The notes: generated by a model from the letters alone, not told the origin. Shown: positions 32,092-44,797, counted from the stretch's first letter. The stretch: 64,000 nucleotides of DNA from Amyloporia xantha (GCA_036971615.1 JAYKKR010000029.1:372001-436000), one strand, 5' to 3'. Translations and numbers: made by a program.

Positions 32092-32791
32092 GTCGCCCAA
32101 GCTACCTCCCGAGATCCACGATCATATCCTCGCTAATCTGCGGGACGACCACGCCGCTCTGAAGTCTTGCAGTCTCACCTGCCGTGCTTGGGTCCCATCA
32201 GCTCGCTTCCATCTCTTCGACACCATCGCTATTACCCATTGGGACAAGTCAGTGCAAGCAATAAGCAGGGTACATTTTGAGACGTACCCAAGTGTCGCTC
32301 AATACGTCCATACGCTCATCACTTCAGATCTTGAGACGGCCTGCACGCTCCTCGTACCGCTGAACCGTGTTCAGCACCTGAAGTTGGCTGCAGCAGGCCG
32401 GCCTCACGCTTTGCAATACCCCCGCCCCGGTCCTGTGAATTCAACTGGGGCACGCTTATGCTTTCCCAGAATCCAAACCCTTCACGTCCCCGACGTCGCT
32501 GAGCCACAGGGTAGCGAGTCCGGGAAAGATGTTGGTAATGCTGCCCATGTCCGCCCGACCAACTCTCGTACATTGGAATCTCACGATCACTCCGAGCCTG
32601 ATCGGCGAGGGGCAGATGCTGAAGACAAGAGCGCCCACTGCATTCCAAAGGTCGGGCTCAGGTCGTCGAGCTGTTCCACTATACACTGGCTCTTTCAGAG
32701 CCTCGATTTCATCCGACTGTCCTGTCTTGATATCGCAGTTACAAGCAGGGCAGATGCAAGTTTCATATGCGTGGGAGAACAATACATCTGA
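32092..32791 (+). pseudogene. F-box protein fragment
   Basis: From the ATG at 32092 the frame starts with a textbook F-box: L-P-P-E-I-H-D-H-I-L-A-N-L, then L-K-S-C-S-L-T-C-R-A-W-V and R-F-H-L-F-D-T-I. This part would bind Skp1 in an SCF ubiquitin ligase. The middle reads F-P-R-I-Q-T-L-H-V, as in mushroom F-box proteins. The rest loses conservation after about 32500, where a neighbouring frame (32529-32813) looks more protein-like, so a frameshift is likely. The total of ~230 residues is short for the family, which usually has 400-600. Confidence 0.55.
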
Positions 32792-32799
32792 CCTGCCCC

Positions 32800-33303
32800 C
32801 CGGTTGGGAATGAAATACAATTTTTGCTCTTCTCTCAGCCATGTATGTACCCAAATATTTTTGCATGAGCGGTGTGAACTTGTGCATCTCGCGCAACTGC
32901 AAGTCTGAAATCCGAGGGGCGTGAGATCAAACACGGGCACGTGACGCAACAACAAGGCGCGACCCATTATCCTCCTGCTCCACCGGGAGAGCGTACTTAG
33001 CTTCATAATCTAGAGTGGATCGATCATTTGGTGCAACTCAGGATAATCACCCACTATCTACGTACACGCTTCTTTCATCTCGGACACAGTACGTCTATCG
33101 ATTTGTGCCGGCCATAGTCCACATCATCACCACAATCACCGTGAGTCAGAGCGTGGCCATTTTGTTTGCCGCATGGTCACAATTATGGAACAATGCAGAT
33201 ACTTTAACAGTATCCCTTTTGTTTTTGTGATCTACATAACGCGCCTTGAGGCATCTTTGTTGCGTCGAACTCTCCTTCCATTCCTACCTCTGAGGCTGAC
33301 CAA
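32800..33303. other. Intergenic region upstream of FunK1 gene 2
   Basis: No supported gene. AT-rich upstream of the 33304 start. Confidence 0.4.
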
Positions 33304-36046
33304 ATGGATTCCATCTATCCTCAAGAATCATCTAGCGGGAGTCGTCCAACAACTCCACCATCTGCTTCACCGTCTCTCACATCTGAAGGAGCGCCTTCGT
33401 TGAAAAGCTCCCCACTAAAAGTCAAATTATCCACTCATCATCCGAATTCTATCGGATCGATTCATGGTCAAGGGGATCTGTCAAAATATCGGGTGTCACT
33501 TGCGAGAGAAATGGATGACCATTTCGTGGAGATTGATATAGATATGTTCTTGGAGAAACTCGTTCCTGGGTCAAATCCGACGGCTGATGAAAGCACACTC
33601 CTCGATGGTACCAAGTTCAAGGGTGCCAAATTTGATGGTGCTAAGTTCGACGGTATAGAGTCTCTCATGTATTCGGAATTTGTAAGCTGGTCATGCGTCC
33701 TCCTACTCTTGTCTGTGGTGCTCAACCGCCGTCCTTGGCTCACCAAAGTGTCGCGTTGCACAATACGTGCTGGCTGTTAATCCAGGCAACAACCTTGTCG
33801 TTAAAGAAACGGGCGACTGGCCAGACCCGAGCGATAAAAATGAATCGCTTGCTGGAAAGAATACTAGGCCTGACGTTATCTTCTATCCTATGGATGAGGT
33901 AGCAAAACGGGCGTACTCCCTTTCGGAAAGTGACATTGCGAAGAGCACGTCAAAGACGATCCAAGATCGACAACTTTACATTAGCAAAGGACGATGGGCT
34001 TGGATGTGTGTTCCCGTGGAATTCAAAGTTGAGAGAAATGCGCCATTCGAATTCTATGGCGACAAAACTTTCCTTCGCTATACAATCGAAGCTATGGAAG
34101 CGAGAGGACAGATTACGGACTACGCAGCCAAAATCCTGCGTAGACAACATCGCCAATTTTGCTTCATGGTGGTCGTCTGTCGTCGTCGGGCACGTCTTCT
34201 CCGTTGGGACAGAGCCGGAGCTGTCGTCTCGAAGGCGTTCGAATTCGTAGAAAATCCCGAGACGATGTTCACGTTCATATACCGACTGAGCAAGATGAAT
34301 GACGTGGAGCGTGGCTACGATCCGACCGCCGTCCTGGCCTCGGAAGACGAGATTGAGCTCATGAGGGCATGCAAGGACAAGCTGGCAGGTTATCATCGCA
34401 AGTGTTTGGAGGAGGCAATGGAGCCAGGATGGCCGATTTACAAGATTAGTGTGCCCTCGAAGGACCTTTTCCCAACGGAGCTTCTTCGTCGAGCGGACAC
34501 GGTTTCGCTGCAGTCTTCAGATGTCGAAGTATCCAACGAGGCTGAGGGGGCGGCAGATTCTCCGATATACTTTCTTGTCGGTAAACGAAGATTTGCAAGC
34601 GACTCGCCCGTGGGACGAGCGACAAAGGGGTATGTTGCGTACGACATGGCTACGAGGAAACCTGTGTTCTTCAAAGACACTTGGCGGATCGAAACATCGT
34701 TACCGGAGCTGAAGGTCTATGAAAAACTGTGGAGAAATGGCGTATGCAACATTGCAACCCCCATAAGCGGTGGTGACGTTGTTGACGTTGAGGGCGGGGC
34801 TGTGCAACGGACCCGAACACAAGAGTTCTCCAGGCGCATACCGGCTCGGGTTCATTATCGTCTGGTGGTAGAGGAAGTAGGTCGTCCTCTGGAAGAGTAT
34901 TCAGAATCTATCGTCATGGTGAAGATTGTTCTTGATGCACTGAATGGTCAGTGGTATCTTCATTGTCATGCCTATGCATTTGTACTGATCGATGTATTAC
35001 AGCGCATCAGGAAGCTTGGGAAAAGGCTCAGATTTTGCATCGTGATATCAGTGTTGGCAACATTCTCATGTACGTTGACGAGCCGAGAAAAGACGGCGAT
35101 GAAGCCCCCGAGCCGCGCGGGTTCCTAAACGATTGGGATCTATGCAAGCACAAGGACGAGTTGGATGGCGGTGCAACACAGGTGGTCCGTTCGGTAAGCG
35201 CTCCCATATCATTCCATCTTCTGTCTGTTTTAAACAGTGGGTTTAGGGCACATGGCAATTCATGTCTGCTCTGCTTTTAAGATATCCTGGGCAGAAGAAG
35301 CATGAGGTGTCGGATGACTTGGAATCTTTTGTCCATGTCGTTAACTGGCTCTGTCTGCGATTCCACAAGCATACACGCACAGTCCTGTTTGAGGACTACA
35401 TCACCGGCTTATATGATCAACGATCGCGTAAACCTGGCGATTCTGACAATACCCTCGACATCGGAGGTATCGACAAACTGACGCACATGCGGACACATGA
35501 CCCATTTGTTGAAATCATAGGCAACCCAGGCCTAGCGGAGCTGGTCAATGCTATCACCAAGTTATGTTTTCAACATTATGATGTTATCAACTTGAAGCTA
35601 TATGAATCGACACCAGTGCAGACTCAGACAAGTAGCTCTTTCTCCGCTGCCAAGTGGGCATTGAAGTCAAAAAAGGAACGTGCGCCACCAGAAGACTCCG
35701 TTTCGCGTGTTCAGCTGGATTCCGGGTATTCCACCCTCCAAAGCCATTAACTCTCGCCAGTCATGAACCCATCATTCAAGCCATCACAGATGTGCTTATC
35801 GGCCCTGGTTGGATGACCGGGAAAGAAGAGGACCAATTTGCTGCGTTCAAACTTTCCTCTACCCTCGCAAGAGGTGTTCATTCCAGTGACGTCAGTGCCA
35901 AGCGCAGATCGGAGGAATCTGCTGAAAGCTCACCCCAGTTGAAGAGGTCAAGAAAGACGGTAGGCGGCACACAGCTTTCTTCGCAGTCTGATCTTCTTGC
36001 TATCTCGGAAGTTCGCGAGCCTGAAGTTCACAAATCCCGGTCATAA
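33304..36046 (+). CDS. FunK1 fungal-type protein kinase 2
   Basis: Exons 33304-33681, 33749-34946, 35003-35193 and 35247 onward; phases match FunK1 gene 1 exactly. The N-terminus carries a small five-residue repeat (KF-x-G-A, three times, about 33610-33655). Conserved blocks: R-W-A-W-M-C-V-P-V-E-F, R-R-Q-H-R-Q-F-C-F, a loop G-R-A-T-K-G-Y-V-A (the second loop Gly is Ala), F-F-K-D-T-W-R, H-R-D-I-S-V-G-N (about residue 538) and N-D-W-D-L-C. The frame of exon 4 stops at 35750, yet a conserved tail (H-E-P-I-I-Q-A-I through K-S-R-S) continues to 36046 in another frame. A 35-nt GT..AG stretch (35726-35760) would join them but is very short for an intron, so a frameshift is equally possible. The kinase core is unaffected. 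Confidence 0.85.
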
Positions 36047-36783
36047 CAGGTAAAAATCGAGCGCATATCATCCCCGGACTGCGATGGACCTCGCAACTGG
36101 GGTCGATTTCGGGCTTCTCCTTATCTCGTATTTCAACCGCTTGTGAGCCTGAGGCCTTTGTATTCGTAAGATTGGAGCTATCGCCACCCTTTTCTGAATT
36201 GCAATTTTACTGCTTCGTGTAAGGGCATTGTGTGTCACCCATCGAACATCACAAGGCCTGAGCGGCACGCATTGCAAGGTTCTTCAACAGGTCTGATGGC
36301 TCTTTTGAACGCAGAGCGACCCGCACTGGTGACTGTTCAGAGCTCGGCTCTTAGGAGCCACGGCGGGTGGGCACGCAATTTGGAAACCACGACGCAGGTG
36401 GGTACACGTGCGCCACCGTATGGCGGCCAATGTCTAGGACTTTCGGCATTAATTACCACTTTCCTTGACCCTACAAAAAACGGACGAGATGAGCAGCGCG
36501 CCCTTCGCTGAAGCTATCTGCTGATTGAGCCAAAAGACCACAATACCACGAAAACGAACACTCCATCATCTGTGTGCACCTCTGCCATCATTATAAGGGC
36601 CTCAACGTGAAAGACGATACTAGAGCAGGCGTGCCCGATAGACTCTACGTACCCGTCGCCGCGCGCCGAGATGGCTACTAGCGAGCTCCATAGTCACTGG
36701 TTCTTGTGTATGCCATTCAACAACTTGGGTCGCAGCTTGTGATAGTGATTCTCCAGTCAATAATTATCATGTGTATTGATGTT
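36047..36783. other. Intergenic region
   Basis: Between FunK1 gene 2 and the tRNA gene. No supported gene. Confidence 0.4.
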
Positions 36784-36857
36784 GGCCGGCTAGCTCAGTT
36801 GGTTAGAGCGTGGTGCTAATAACGCCAAGGTCGTCGGTTCGACCCCGGCGTTGGCCA
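36784..36857 (+). tRNA. tRNA-Ile(AAU): tRNA-Ile (anticodon AAU), intronless
   Basis: 74 nt. The acceptor arms GGCCGGC / GTTGGCC pair with G-T wobbles. The D arm is GCTC..GAGC. The anticodon stem TGGTG / CGCCA carries loop CTAATAA with anticodon AAT. The T arm is GTCGG-TTCGACC-CCGGC and the discriminator is A. A-box TAGCTCAGTTGG and B-box GGTTCGACCCC are good. There is no intron. Confidence 0.96.
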
Positions 36858-37572
36858 CTGTTTTGTTGCGCTGACATCTGACTGTCCTGTAGATTAGATC
36901 CGATTGTAGATATCTTCGCGGACTCGGAGACGTAAGGGCCTCTTCGGCAACGGCGCCTTGGCCTTGGCCTTCCCGCCAAAATGCAAGGCTGCCGCCTTGG
37001 ACCTCTGCCTTCTGCCCAGCCGGCCGTTCCCGGTTATCACGGGGTTGTCACTGTCTTGTCACCCATGCGTTCGGCATCATCCGGACTGCATGTAGCGATC
37101 GCACTACCACTGTTGTGCTCACCGACGACGCTCCCGCCTTTGAGAGCATCGTGTCGGGTAGTGTCCGACGTCGCATTTGCTAGCACAATAATAGAAAACC
37201 AAAACATTATATTGAGTAAAAGTAGATATGTCTGTAATCTATCAATACATAGGAATGCAATAATATATATAGTGTAGAGTACTATCCTCAGACATCACTC
37301 GATGACCCGTCGACACCGTCAGCAACGACGAGCACGCAGCGAAAATATGGAGAGAGATCGTCCCGTGAGGCGCTGCGGTAGTTGCCGGTAATTGTGACTC
37401 TGCTGTGATGTCCGTGACCTCCAGTGACAGATCTCAAAGCCAGGCCAAGGCCAAGGCCAGGCGCCGTTGCCGAAGAGGCCCTAAGCCTTGGCCGCTGTTC
37501 TTGTCTTTCTCCTCCTCCATTAGCTTGTACTCCGGGTTTTATCCAATCTCTACACGAACAGATGTACTTAGT
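36858..37572. other. Intergenic region
   Basis: Between the tRNA and the BTB gene. It holds CCTTGGCCTTGGCC and GGCCAAGGCCAAGGCC runs (about 36955 and 37445) that are complementary. No gene seen. Confidence 0.4.
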
Positions 37573-38383
37573 ATGAATGAAGGTGAACAGGAAGCACAGG
37601 CTCCGCACAAGGATGCCACGTTCTATCTCGAAAATGTTGTCTTTCTAGTGCGTGACATCTTTTCTCTCTTCTAATGCTATAGAGCGGTAGCATTGTTGAG
37701 TATCTAGGTGGAGGGTTCCTTGTTCAAAGTGCCGAAAGTGCACTTTCAGGAAGGCTCGGAGTTCTTCCATCAGATGTTCACTCTTCCGGTCTCGGAGGGG
37801 TGTACAGCTGAGGGTATGAGCGACGATAACCCTCTACGCCTCGACGGAATTACGAAGGATGACTTTGTGCCCTTTCTCAAAGCCATGTTTCCACGGTGAG
37901 CAGTAGTGCCTCCATCGTATCAGACATCTTGCTCACGCGGCATCGCTCATACCCAGTCGTTTTCCAACACAGGAGAGGCTAACTCCAACGGAGTTGACAT
38001 CCGTGTTAAAGCTTGCAACCATGTGGGGCTTCGACAACCTGAGAGGCATCACTATCAAACAGCTCAATAGGAGGCGAATTGACCCTGCACTCAAAATCGC
38101 ACTCTCCACGAAATATGATGTTCCGAAGTGGATCCTGCCTGCAGTGCTTCGTCTCGCACGGCGTGAACAGGGTCTCGGGCCGGATGATGTAAAGCTTATA
38201 GGGGAGGAATATGCACTCAAGGTAGCGGAAGTGCGCGGGTGCTATCCCCCCCTATCCTGCAAGTGCCGAGCTCATGTTGGTAGAGCTCACGGAGAAGACT
38301 GCCCGCTCCAATTTGCAGGCAACAGGAGCCGCTTTGATTTCAGGCCGAAGATCCTTTCTGTGTTTGGACCGATCGCTAGGTAG
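37573..38383 (+). CDS. BTB/POZ domain protein (222 aa)
   Basis: Exons 37573-37647, 37708-37895 and 37978-38383. The last acceptor is GAGAG, chosen because only it keeps the frame. The BTB fold is seen in A-T-F-Y-L-E-N-V-V-F-L-V-E-G-S-L-F-K-V-P, S-E-F-F-H-Q-M-F and N-P-L-R-L-D-G-I-T-K-D-D-F. The BACK-like part gives V-L-K-L-A-T-M-W-G-F and Y-D-V-P-K-W-I-L-P-A. Such proteins are expanded in mushrooms and may act as cullin-3 adaptors or in dimer formation. The final ~45 residues are not conserved, so a further intron near 38235 is possible. Confidence 0.8.
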
Positions 38384-38757
38384 ATTTCAGATCGTCGTGT
38401 TATGTGTCATACCTATTTCCTCAGAGCAGGTAGCACACTTTCTTGATAATTTCGTCAGCAGTGTTCCTAAGGTGTATATGTCTCCGTGATTATTCAGATT
38501 AACTTTGTCGAGTATCGGAAGTATGGTTCGAGAGGGTCGTCACATTGGTTGTTTGTTCCGTGAAGTGCCATGACTTGTACAAATACACCTCCATGATTTT
38601 TCAGGATTACTATTATCCGAGATGGTTTCAGTAGCAAGAGTTCATCTAGTTTATCCCGCACATAACTTAACCCGAGGGAAAATACAAACAGCGCTCCCTA
38701 CAGCGGAATCCCCAGTTGACAAAGTATGTCGCAGTCAATAATAGGTTAGACACGTTT

Positions 38758-39988
38758 TCATGACGAGCAGCCCGAATCCTCCGAGCCGAAGGAAATACTC
38801 GCAAAGTAGGGTCCGAGGTGGTTTTGAATAGACGTGTCCAGAATCGAGTTCCCGTCCGAACAGTGCTACAAATACCAGAACAAGCGAGAGTCAGCATCAG
38901 CGTCGCGCAGAGCAGAGCAACATGAGTAGCGCCGACCTCATTCTCCTGCCCAGGACACTGTTCCATCGTCGCATTTCCCGTGCTTGCATCGACCGCCGTG
39001 ATGTGCGCCTCGCCCTCCGGGTGCACATAGGACAGGAATTGCGGGGGGACCGTCGGGACGGGGTCATTTTGGTTCGTGACATGCGTGAAGCTTGGGAACT
39101 GATACACGCGCATCGTGCACCTTAATCAGCAAGGGAACAGGCGGCATAGAAATCAGCACAGATGAACATACGGCACTGTTAATCAGGTTCGCCCATTGCT
39201 GATTTCCCACGCGCGGCAGACCGAAGACGACAGAAGTGATGTCGATGTCAGAGGGCAGGGCCATCTTCAGCATGGCAGCGTCCAGAGAAGCGACGGCAGC
39301 ACCGAGCGAGTGGCCGGTCACCAGCACGTTTTTGTATCCTGTGGACGCGAGCGCACTCTGTACGGTGGAAAGAATGACATCCGCTGTTCGTCCCTGTGTC
39401 TGCTGGAACCCATCGTGCACGAGGACGCTGCCTAGGTGAATTGTTACAGGATCAATTATATGTCTCGCGTGGGAGATCGAAGGGATGACTTACTCCCCGC
39501 TTGCGGAAAGAGCGTCGTGTTGATAGGCACTTGCGAAAACTCGACATCGTTCAGGTCCGAGAGCAGGTTGTCTGGATCCGTGCCCTCGTGAGCTACCACG
39601 ATGCTCTGGGACTGTGGATCGCTCGCAACATAGTCTGTAAAATGATACAAAGATGAGTCGTAACGCCTCCTAGAGGGAAGGGTTTTGTCATACAGAAGGG
39701 TATCTCGCCCTGATTCCCACCGGCCGTGAGTACCTCCACGCCTGGTAGGGCATTGCATGGGTTTCCACAGCTCCAGTTAGTGATAGTACTGGTCGGACAG
39801 TACGCGGAGCGTGAAAATAATGCTGGTCGGAGAAGGTCAGTCGTGATAGTGCTCTGCGAGAGCGGTGTAGGTGTGCCATTTGATTCAGTATCGCTCCCGA
39901 AGTTGATCCCGAAAAGAGGTGTCGGCGCTGCAAGCGCGAGACGAAAGCAAGGAAGGACTGAAATGAAGACGAATAAAGAAGACAACAT
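38758..39988 (-). CDS. Secreted class-3 lipase (321 aa)
   Basis: Five exons: 39988-39694, 39634-39494, 39431-39172, 39098-38937 and 38865-38758; 322 codons, all phases consistent. A signal peptide opens it (M-L-S-S-L-F-V-F-I-S-V-L... ending L-A-A). The core has Y-Y-V-A-S-D-P, I-V-V-A-H-E-G-T-D (oxyanion region) and the Ser elbow V-T-G-H-S-L-G-A-A-V-A-S. The catalytic Asp is probably in N-Q-N-D-P-V-P and the His in V-H-P-E-G-E-A-H-I. A C-terminal Cys-bearing tail follows (C-P-G-Q-E-N, E-D-S-G-C-S-S). It hydrolyses acylglycerols or related esters outside the cell. Looks intact. Confidence 0.9.
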
Positions 39989-41128
39989 ATTCGCCCAACG
40001 CAGACTTGCCAGAAGTTAAACGGTCGGGTATTATGGGTAGAATGCAGGAGCAGAGAAGTATTGAACAAATGAAACGACCGCCAGGGCCTTGGGCGAATGA
40101 AGAGACGGACGAGATCCCAGAGGGCGAACAGCGGGCAGGGAGAATTGGCCTGACATAACACAAGGCGTTTATAACTGAATCCACTGGCTGAACGGGGGAG
40201 CGTAAACTGAGACGACAGCCTGAGATCCGGCCACAAATAAGCGACGTACAACGTCGGCAATGATCTGAGACTTTAGCAAGGGATCACCTGGAGATCAACA
40301 GAATTACATCACGGAGGCAGTGTCACGCGGGGGGACCATCTTTCTTCGACCCGAGTCGTCGACAGCAGTCAGCCCTTGGACGCGAGAATGAGGCTGTACG
40401 GATGGCAGCGGTGTATCCAAGATGATCATTGCTGTGTCTGTCAATCAGCACTAGCTTTGCAACTCATCGAAGAGCATTCCCTCCCGCGGGTGTAGCAACT
40501 GTCGCGGATTAAACCTTGGACATTGACGTTAGAATCTGGACATAAATACTTGGACTGCAGAACGACGACAACTTGAAGCATGCCCAAAAGCCGGCGCTCG
40601 TTACCAGGAGCCTCTCAGTACGACGGATTGTCCAGTGGCCAGTTGCTAAGTAGTCAAATTTGACAATATCTTAGACGGACAGACATCCATGTCGGCAGTT
40701 TAATGATCAATAATGGTAGCTCGAGACGGCGTTGTAAAGAGGGATTTTCCTGTTTCTAGACAAGCCCGGACAAGATCTGTAGGCGCCAAATAGGCGCCAA
40801 AGGGTCCCTACTGTGGAATTCGGGCCCCGGGGAACCATTGCGCGAAAGACATATCTTAGACACTTTTGTAATGGCCACCATCTTCCTATCTGAGAGACAT
40901 CAGGAGGGAGGATTCCAGGATAATCAGCAGACGTCATGAGCTCGCCTGAGCATCTACGCAGTGTATCTACCAACTCAAAGTAGCACGTCCTAGAGTAGCC
41001 TACTAGTAGTACACGAACAAATATACAATCGCATGTTATTGAACAGCAAAGACATGATCGTATCTGGATACACAGACGGTCTCGTAAAGAAAAGTCCTGA
41101 TCATCCAGTCCAAAAATTGAGGCGGGTC
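39989..41128. other. Intergenic region
   Basis: Upstream of the lipase and downstream of the F-box/LRR gene. No supported gene. Confidence 0.5.
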
Positions 41129-42887
41129 CTACTCAAGATTTATCAGATGCTCTCTTAGTGGCTCACCGATCTCATGCGTAATAGGGCTCAGTGATCTCTC
41201 CTCTCCGGTGCCCGTGGTTGCCCACCACCAGAACTTGCCGTAAAACGAGCCAAAATCCCGAGCATCGAATGGTGATTTCGGGCCAAATCCTACCAATATG
41301 GAACGCACAGACGGGATGCGCATTGCCAAAAGCGATGCACATCTGTGCGCCGTGTCGACACTGGGGTCAATACTGAATCGATCTGTCCCGACTTGGACCA
41401 CGCAGGAACGAGGTGTCAGAGGCGAGTTGATCCAGATTCCTACGTGGCCCAAGGTCGATACCGACGCTAATATCGGAAAAACCATTTCCTTAATAAGGTG
41501 CATCAGGCGGATGTGACTGCTTCATTGATAACGGACATACCATCCACCAGCGAAGAGTAGCACGATGGTCTAGACCAGAATTGGATGAACAGAGCTCCAT
41601 TTCAAGACTCCGCAGCCTCGGTGCGGCCTTGACTAGGTCTGTGTAGAAGGCACCGAGCGATGGTGTATCAAACATGATCCTGAAGTCAAGGGCGACTGGG
41701 GACGTATTCGCCACCACACACAATGTCGTCGCAAGATCGGGACCCCAGGATCGTATGTACCCGCCCCGCGCAGCGATAGAAGGGATAGCCATAATTGAAG
41801 TTATCGACAGATGGTGAACGGGACATGACATTTGCCACCTTTCGAAGTCGCTGGCTCGCGCCACGACACGATATAGACTGGACCACGACGGCTCATCGGG
41901 GCAGGACGGACGGCAAATGAATCCCGCAAGTCGCAGCACCTTCACGTTGGGGAATACACGAGCAGCCATGGTTATCGAAAGACTGCAATTGGACAAGGAT
42001 AGCTCCCGAACTGCAGGCCATAGGTAACTAGATCGTGAATTGTCGTGGAAGTCAGGTATCCTGGAGTGACCATTGAGCTGCAGAACTTGGATTGATTGTA
42101 TATCGGCTATGCAGGCAAACAACGTACCACAGCGAGTGGCAGACTGGAGATGGAAAGTGAACTTCCTCGGGCTGCTGCTCAGATTCTGGAGACATTCTAG
42201 CGACTCTGGTGAGTCTAAGTCGCATAGTTCTAGCGTGAGGAGACGGGGAAGAGCAGCGAGAGCGCGATCTACGCCGGGATCTAACTTGAGTATTATATCC
42301 AAGTGGGATATATCGAGAGAGGTAAGGTCGACGGCCTCTTCCAACATCTTCCTCAGAAGGTGCGCGCACTCGGCTTCAAGGTCCATCCGAGCTCGACGTG
42401 CCACATCTATTACTGCAACACGCCCGTCGACAGAAGTCATCAACGGTGGGGTGAACACGACCCAGACTGCGAGATGGCGCAAGTAATGGAGCCGTGCACT
42501 GATGTCGCCTAGTAGATAGTTGCCTATCTTCAGCAATTGCTTACTGCTATTTATCTTGATGACCGAGAGAGCGCGACGTTTAGAAATGAGGTGCAGGGCA
42601 CGAGCGGTCGCAGAGAGATTGAGGGCGTCATAAGTGGAGAGGTAGGATACGATTGATGTCAGAACGTCGTGGTTGAGCTCCGGCAATGAGAGGAATGGGC
42701 GTCGACTCAGAGTAGCACGATCCTGTTCGATTATATCAATCAGATATTCTGTGATACCTAAGTTAGGTTGAAAGTAATTCAAACCTCGTGTCCTTTCCCG
42801 ACAAGTAATCGTTGCATGCCGAAGGTTACGCAAGGTAGGCAGATTCAGATTCCAGAAGGTGAATGCGGAGATCTGAACATAGTGCAT
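41129..42887 (-). CDS. F-box protein with LRR-like C-terminal region (568 aa)
   Basis: Two exons, 42887-41541 and 41488-41129, joined at GTATGT..TTAAG; 569 codons. The F-box is at residues ~65-105 (L-S-L-P-E-L-N-H-D-V-L-T-S-I-V-S-Y-L, then A-L-N-L-S-A-T-A-R-A-L). After it come irregular leucine-rich stretches (L-T-S-L-D-I-S-H-L, L-L-T-L-E-L-C-D-L, V-R-E-L-S-L-S-N-C, V-K-V-L-R-L-A-G-F). The usual role is substrate choice for SCF ubiquitin ligases. The target is unknown. Looks intact. Confidence 0.8.
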
Positions 42888-43462
42888 ACACCGTTTACAT
42901 CCCGGGCCCAGCTACCAGTGATTCATGTGCTGATTGACCGTGACTGTGCAGGCGACGTGGCATCGTGTGATAAGTTATCGACCACTCGGATTCGAATATC
43001 GATGATGCCCTTTCGATAGTGGAAAAAGTTGTCACCCTTCCAGCGCACAAATCATGATGCACGCTGCGGCATTGCTACAGATGTCACAGAAAAGTTACAT
43101 GAAGCTGAACAGTGTGTTTTGCAAGGGCATAGGCAAATTGCCGCGCTAGAGAGACCTCCCGATCGTGATCGATCTTGTCGATTACATATCATGAAATTGC
43201 AGACAAAATATACGGGAACTCTCTGCGTCGGTTTGCACAGTCATGCCATGTGCGCACAATATTAATGAAAATGCCCTAAGCACTAATCTATCGACACACT
43301 CATCGACTTGAGGCCAGGTCTTAACATTTGTTGATAAACCTTAAACTGGTAATTGACACCGGTGTCGAAAACAGGGGTTTAATATCCATCCATCGCCGGT
43401 CAATCAGACACAATCCACATCCACTCTTATCAACACGCACAGCAGCGATCCCCATCGCAGCA
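42888..43462. other. Divergent promoter region
   Basis: Between the F-box/LRR gene (-) and MDR gene A (+). No ORF of note. Confidence 0.4.
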
Positions 43463-44797
43463 ATGGCGTCTACTATTGCAGTGCCAAAGACTATGAAGGC
43501 GCTTGTTGTTCAGGAGGTTAGCCCTCCCACTCGTAGCGTGCCGTACACCGCTGACACGCGCACAGGGAAAGAAGGCCGTGGTGCAAGACCACCCTGTCCC
43601 GCCCGTAGGTGACGACGACATCCTCGTCAAGACAGTCGCCGTCGCACAGAACCCCACAGATTGGAAATGTGCGCCGCCATTTCATTCCCGATCGCTCCCA
43701 CTCACCGCGGCCTCCAGTTGTCGACTTCATAGCAAAAGCAGGCACGGTCCTCGGCTGCGACTGGTCCGGCTACGTCGTGCAGACCGGTAAAAACGTCACG
43801 ACGCTCAAGGTCGGCGACCATGCCGCGGGCTTCGTCCAGGGCGGAACGTTCGTCGATAGCGGCGCGTACGCCGAGTACCTCCGGACGCCCGCAGAGTTGG
43901 CGTGGGTCGTCCCTGAGGGCACGCTCAGCCACGAGGAGGCTGCGACGCTCGGCTGCGGGTGAGTGAGGGCTGATTGCGAGTATGTGCTGTGCTCAGCTCA
44001 GATCAGCTTTTGGACCGCCGTCCAGGCGCTGTACCATCCGACCCGGCTGGGGCTCGTCGAAGTTCCAGAGAAGGTCAGCCCTGAGCAGTGGGTCTTCATC
44101 TACGGCGGAAGCTGTGCGCCCACCTTCATCCTCCTCCTTCTGCTTCCCGCTAATCGCACATCCTAGCCTCCGTCGGGCAATACGCGATTCAGCTCGCGCA
44201 CCTCTCCGGATACAAGGTCGTCACGACCGCCTCGCCGCGCAACTTTGAGCTTGTCCGTGCGCTCGGTGCGGATGTCGCGGTGGACTACGCCGACCCCGAT
44301 GCCGTTGAACTTGTCAAAGCGGCTGCGGGCGACTCGATCACCGCCGCGCTCGACACGATCAGCGTGAGGGCGTCGCAGGAAATGATGGTGCAGGCTATAG
44401 CGCCCAGCGGGGGAAAGGTCGTTGTGCTGCTGCAGCCGATCGCGCAAGCACGCGTCCGGCACGATGTCGAGGTGATGCGTACGTGTCTCATTCCTGCACC
44501 TTGTCTTCCCTCCTGCTTCATTGCTGGTTGACATGTGTGCCCTTTATAGACACGCTCCTCTATACCGCACTCGGCCGCGCATTCTCGCTAGGGCCTGGCT
44601 CCGACTACCCCGTTGCGCCCGCGGACCGCGCCCACATGGCAGCCTTCTTGCGCAAGCTGCCCGAGCTTGTGCAGGAGGGGAAGATCGTGCCGAATCGCGT
44701 GCGGTTGTGGGAGGGCGGGCTCGGTTCGGTGCCAGAGGGGCTGCAATTCATGCGCGAGGGAAAGGTGAGCGCGGAGAAGATTGTATATCGTGTGTAA
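43463..44797 (+). CDS. MDR-family zinc-type alcohol dehydrogenase / enoyl reductase, copy A (354 aa)
   Basis: Six exons: 43463-43516, 43566-43668, 43718-43958, 44007-44113, 44167-44478 and 44550-44797; 355 codons. The GroES-like half has M-K-A-L-V-V-Q-E, V-A-V-A-Q-N-P-T-D-W-K, G-T-V-L-G-C-D-W-S-G-Y-V and G-A-Y-A-E-Y. The Rossmann half has Y-G-G-S, S-S-V-G-Q-Y-A-I-Q-L-A and V-V-T-T-A-S-P-R-N. The catalytic-zinc Cys/His set of true ADHs is not evident, so this fits the NADPH-dependent quinone/enoyl reductase (ToxD-like) branch. A close paralogue lies inverted at 50305-51641. Confidence 0.88.

Noticed and set aside
37896..37977. Stop codon suspected at the start of BTB exon 3
   Set aside because: A nearby acceptor (GAGAG) restores the frame R-L-T-P-T-E-L.
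38667..39113. Frameshift suspected in the class-3 lipase before the catalytic Asp
   Set aside because: Using the acceptor TATCAG (exon from 39098) keeps phase and gives F-P-S-F-T-H-V-T-N-Q-N-D-P-V-P, so the gene is whole.
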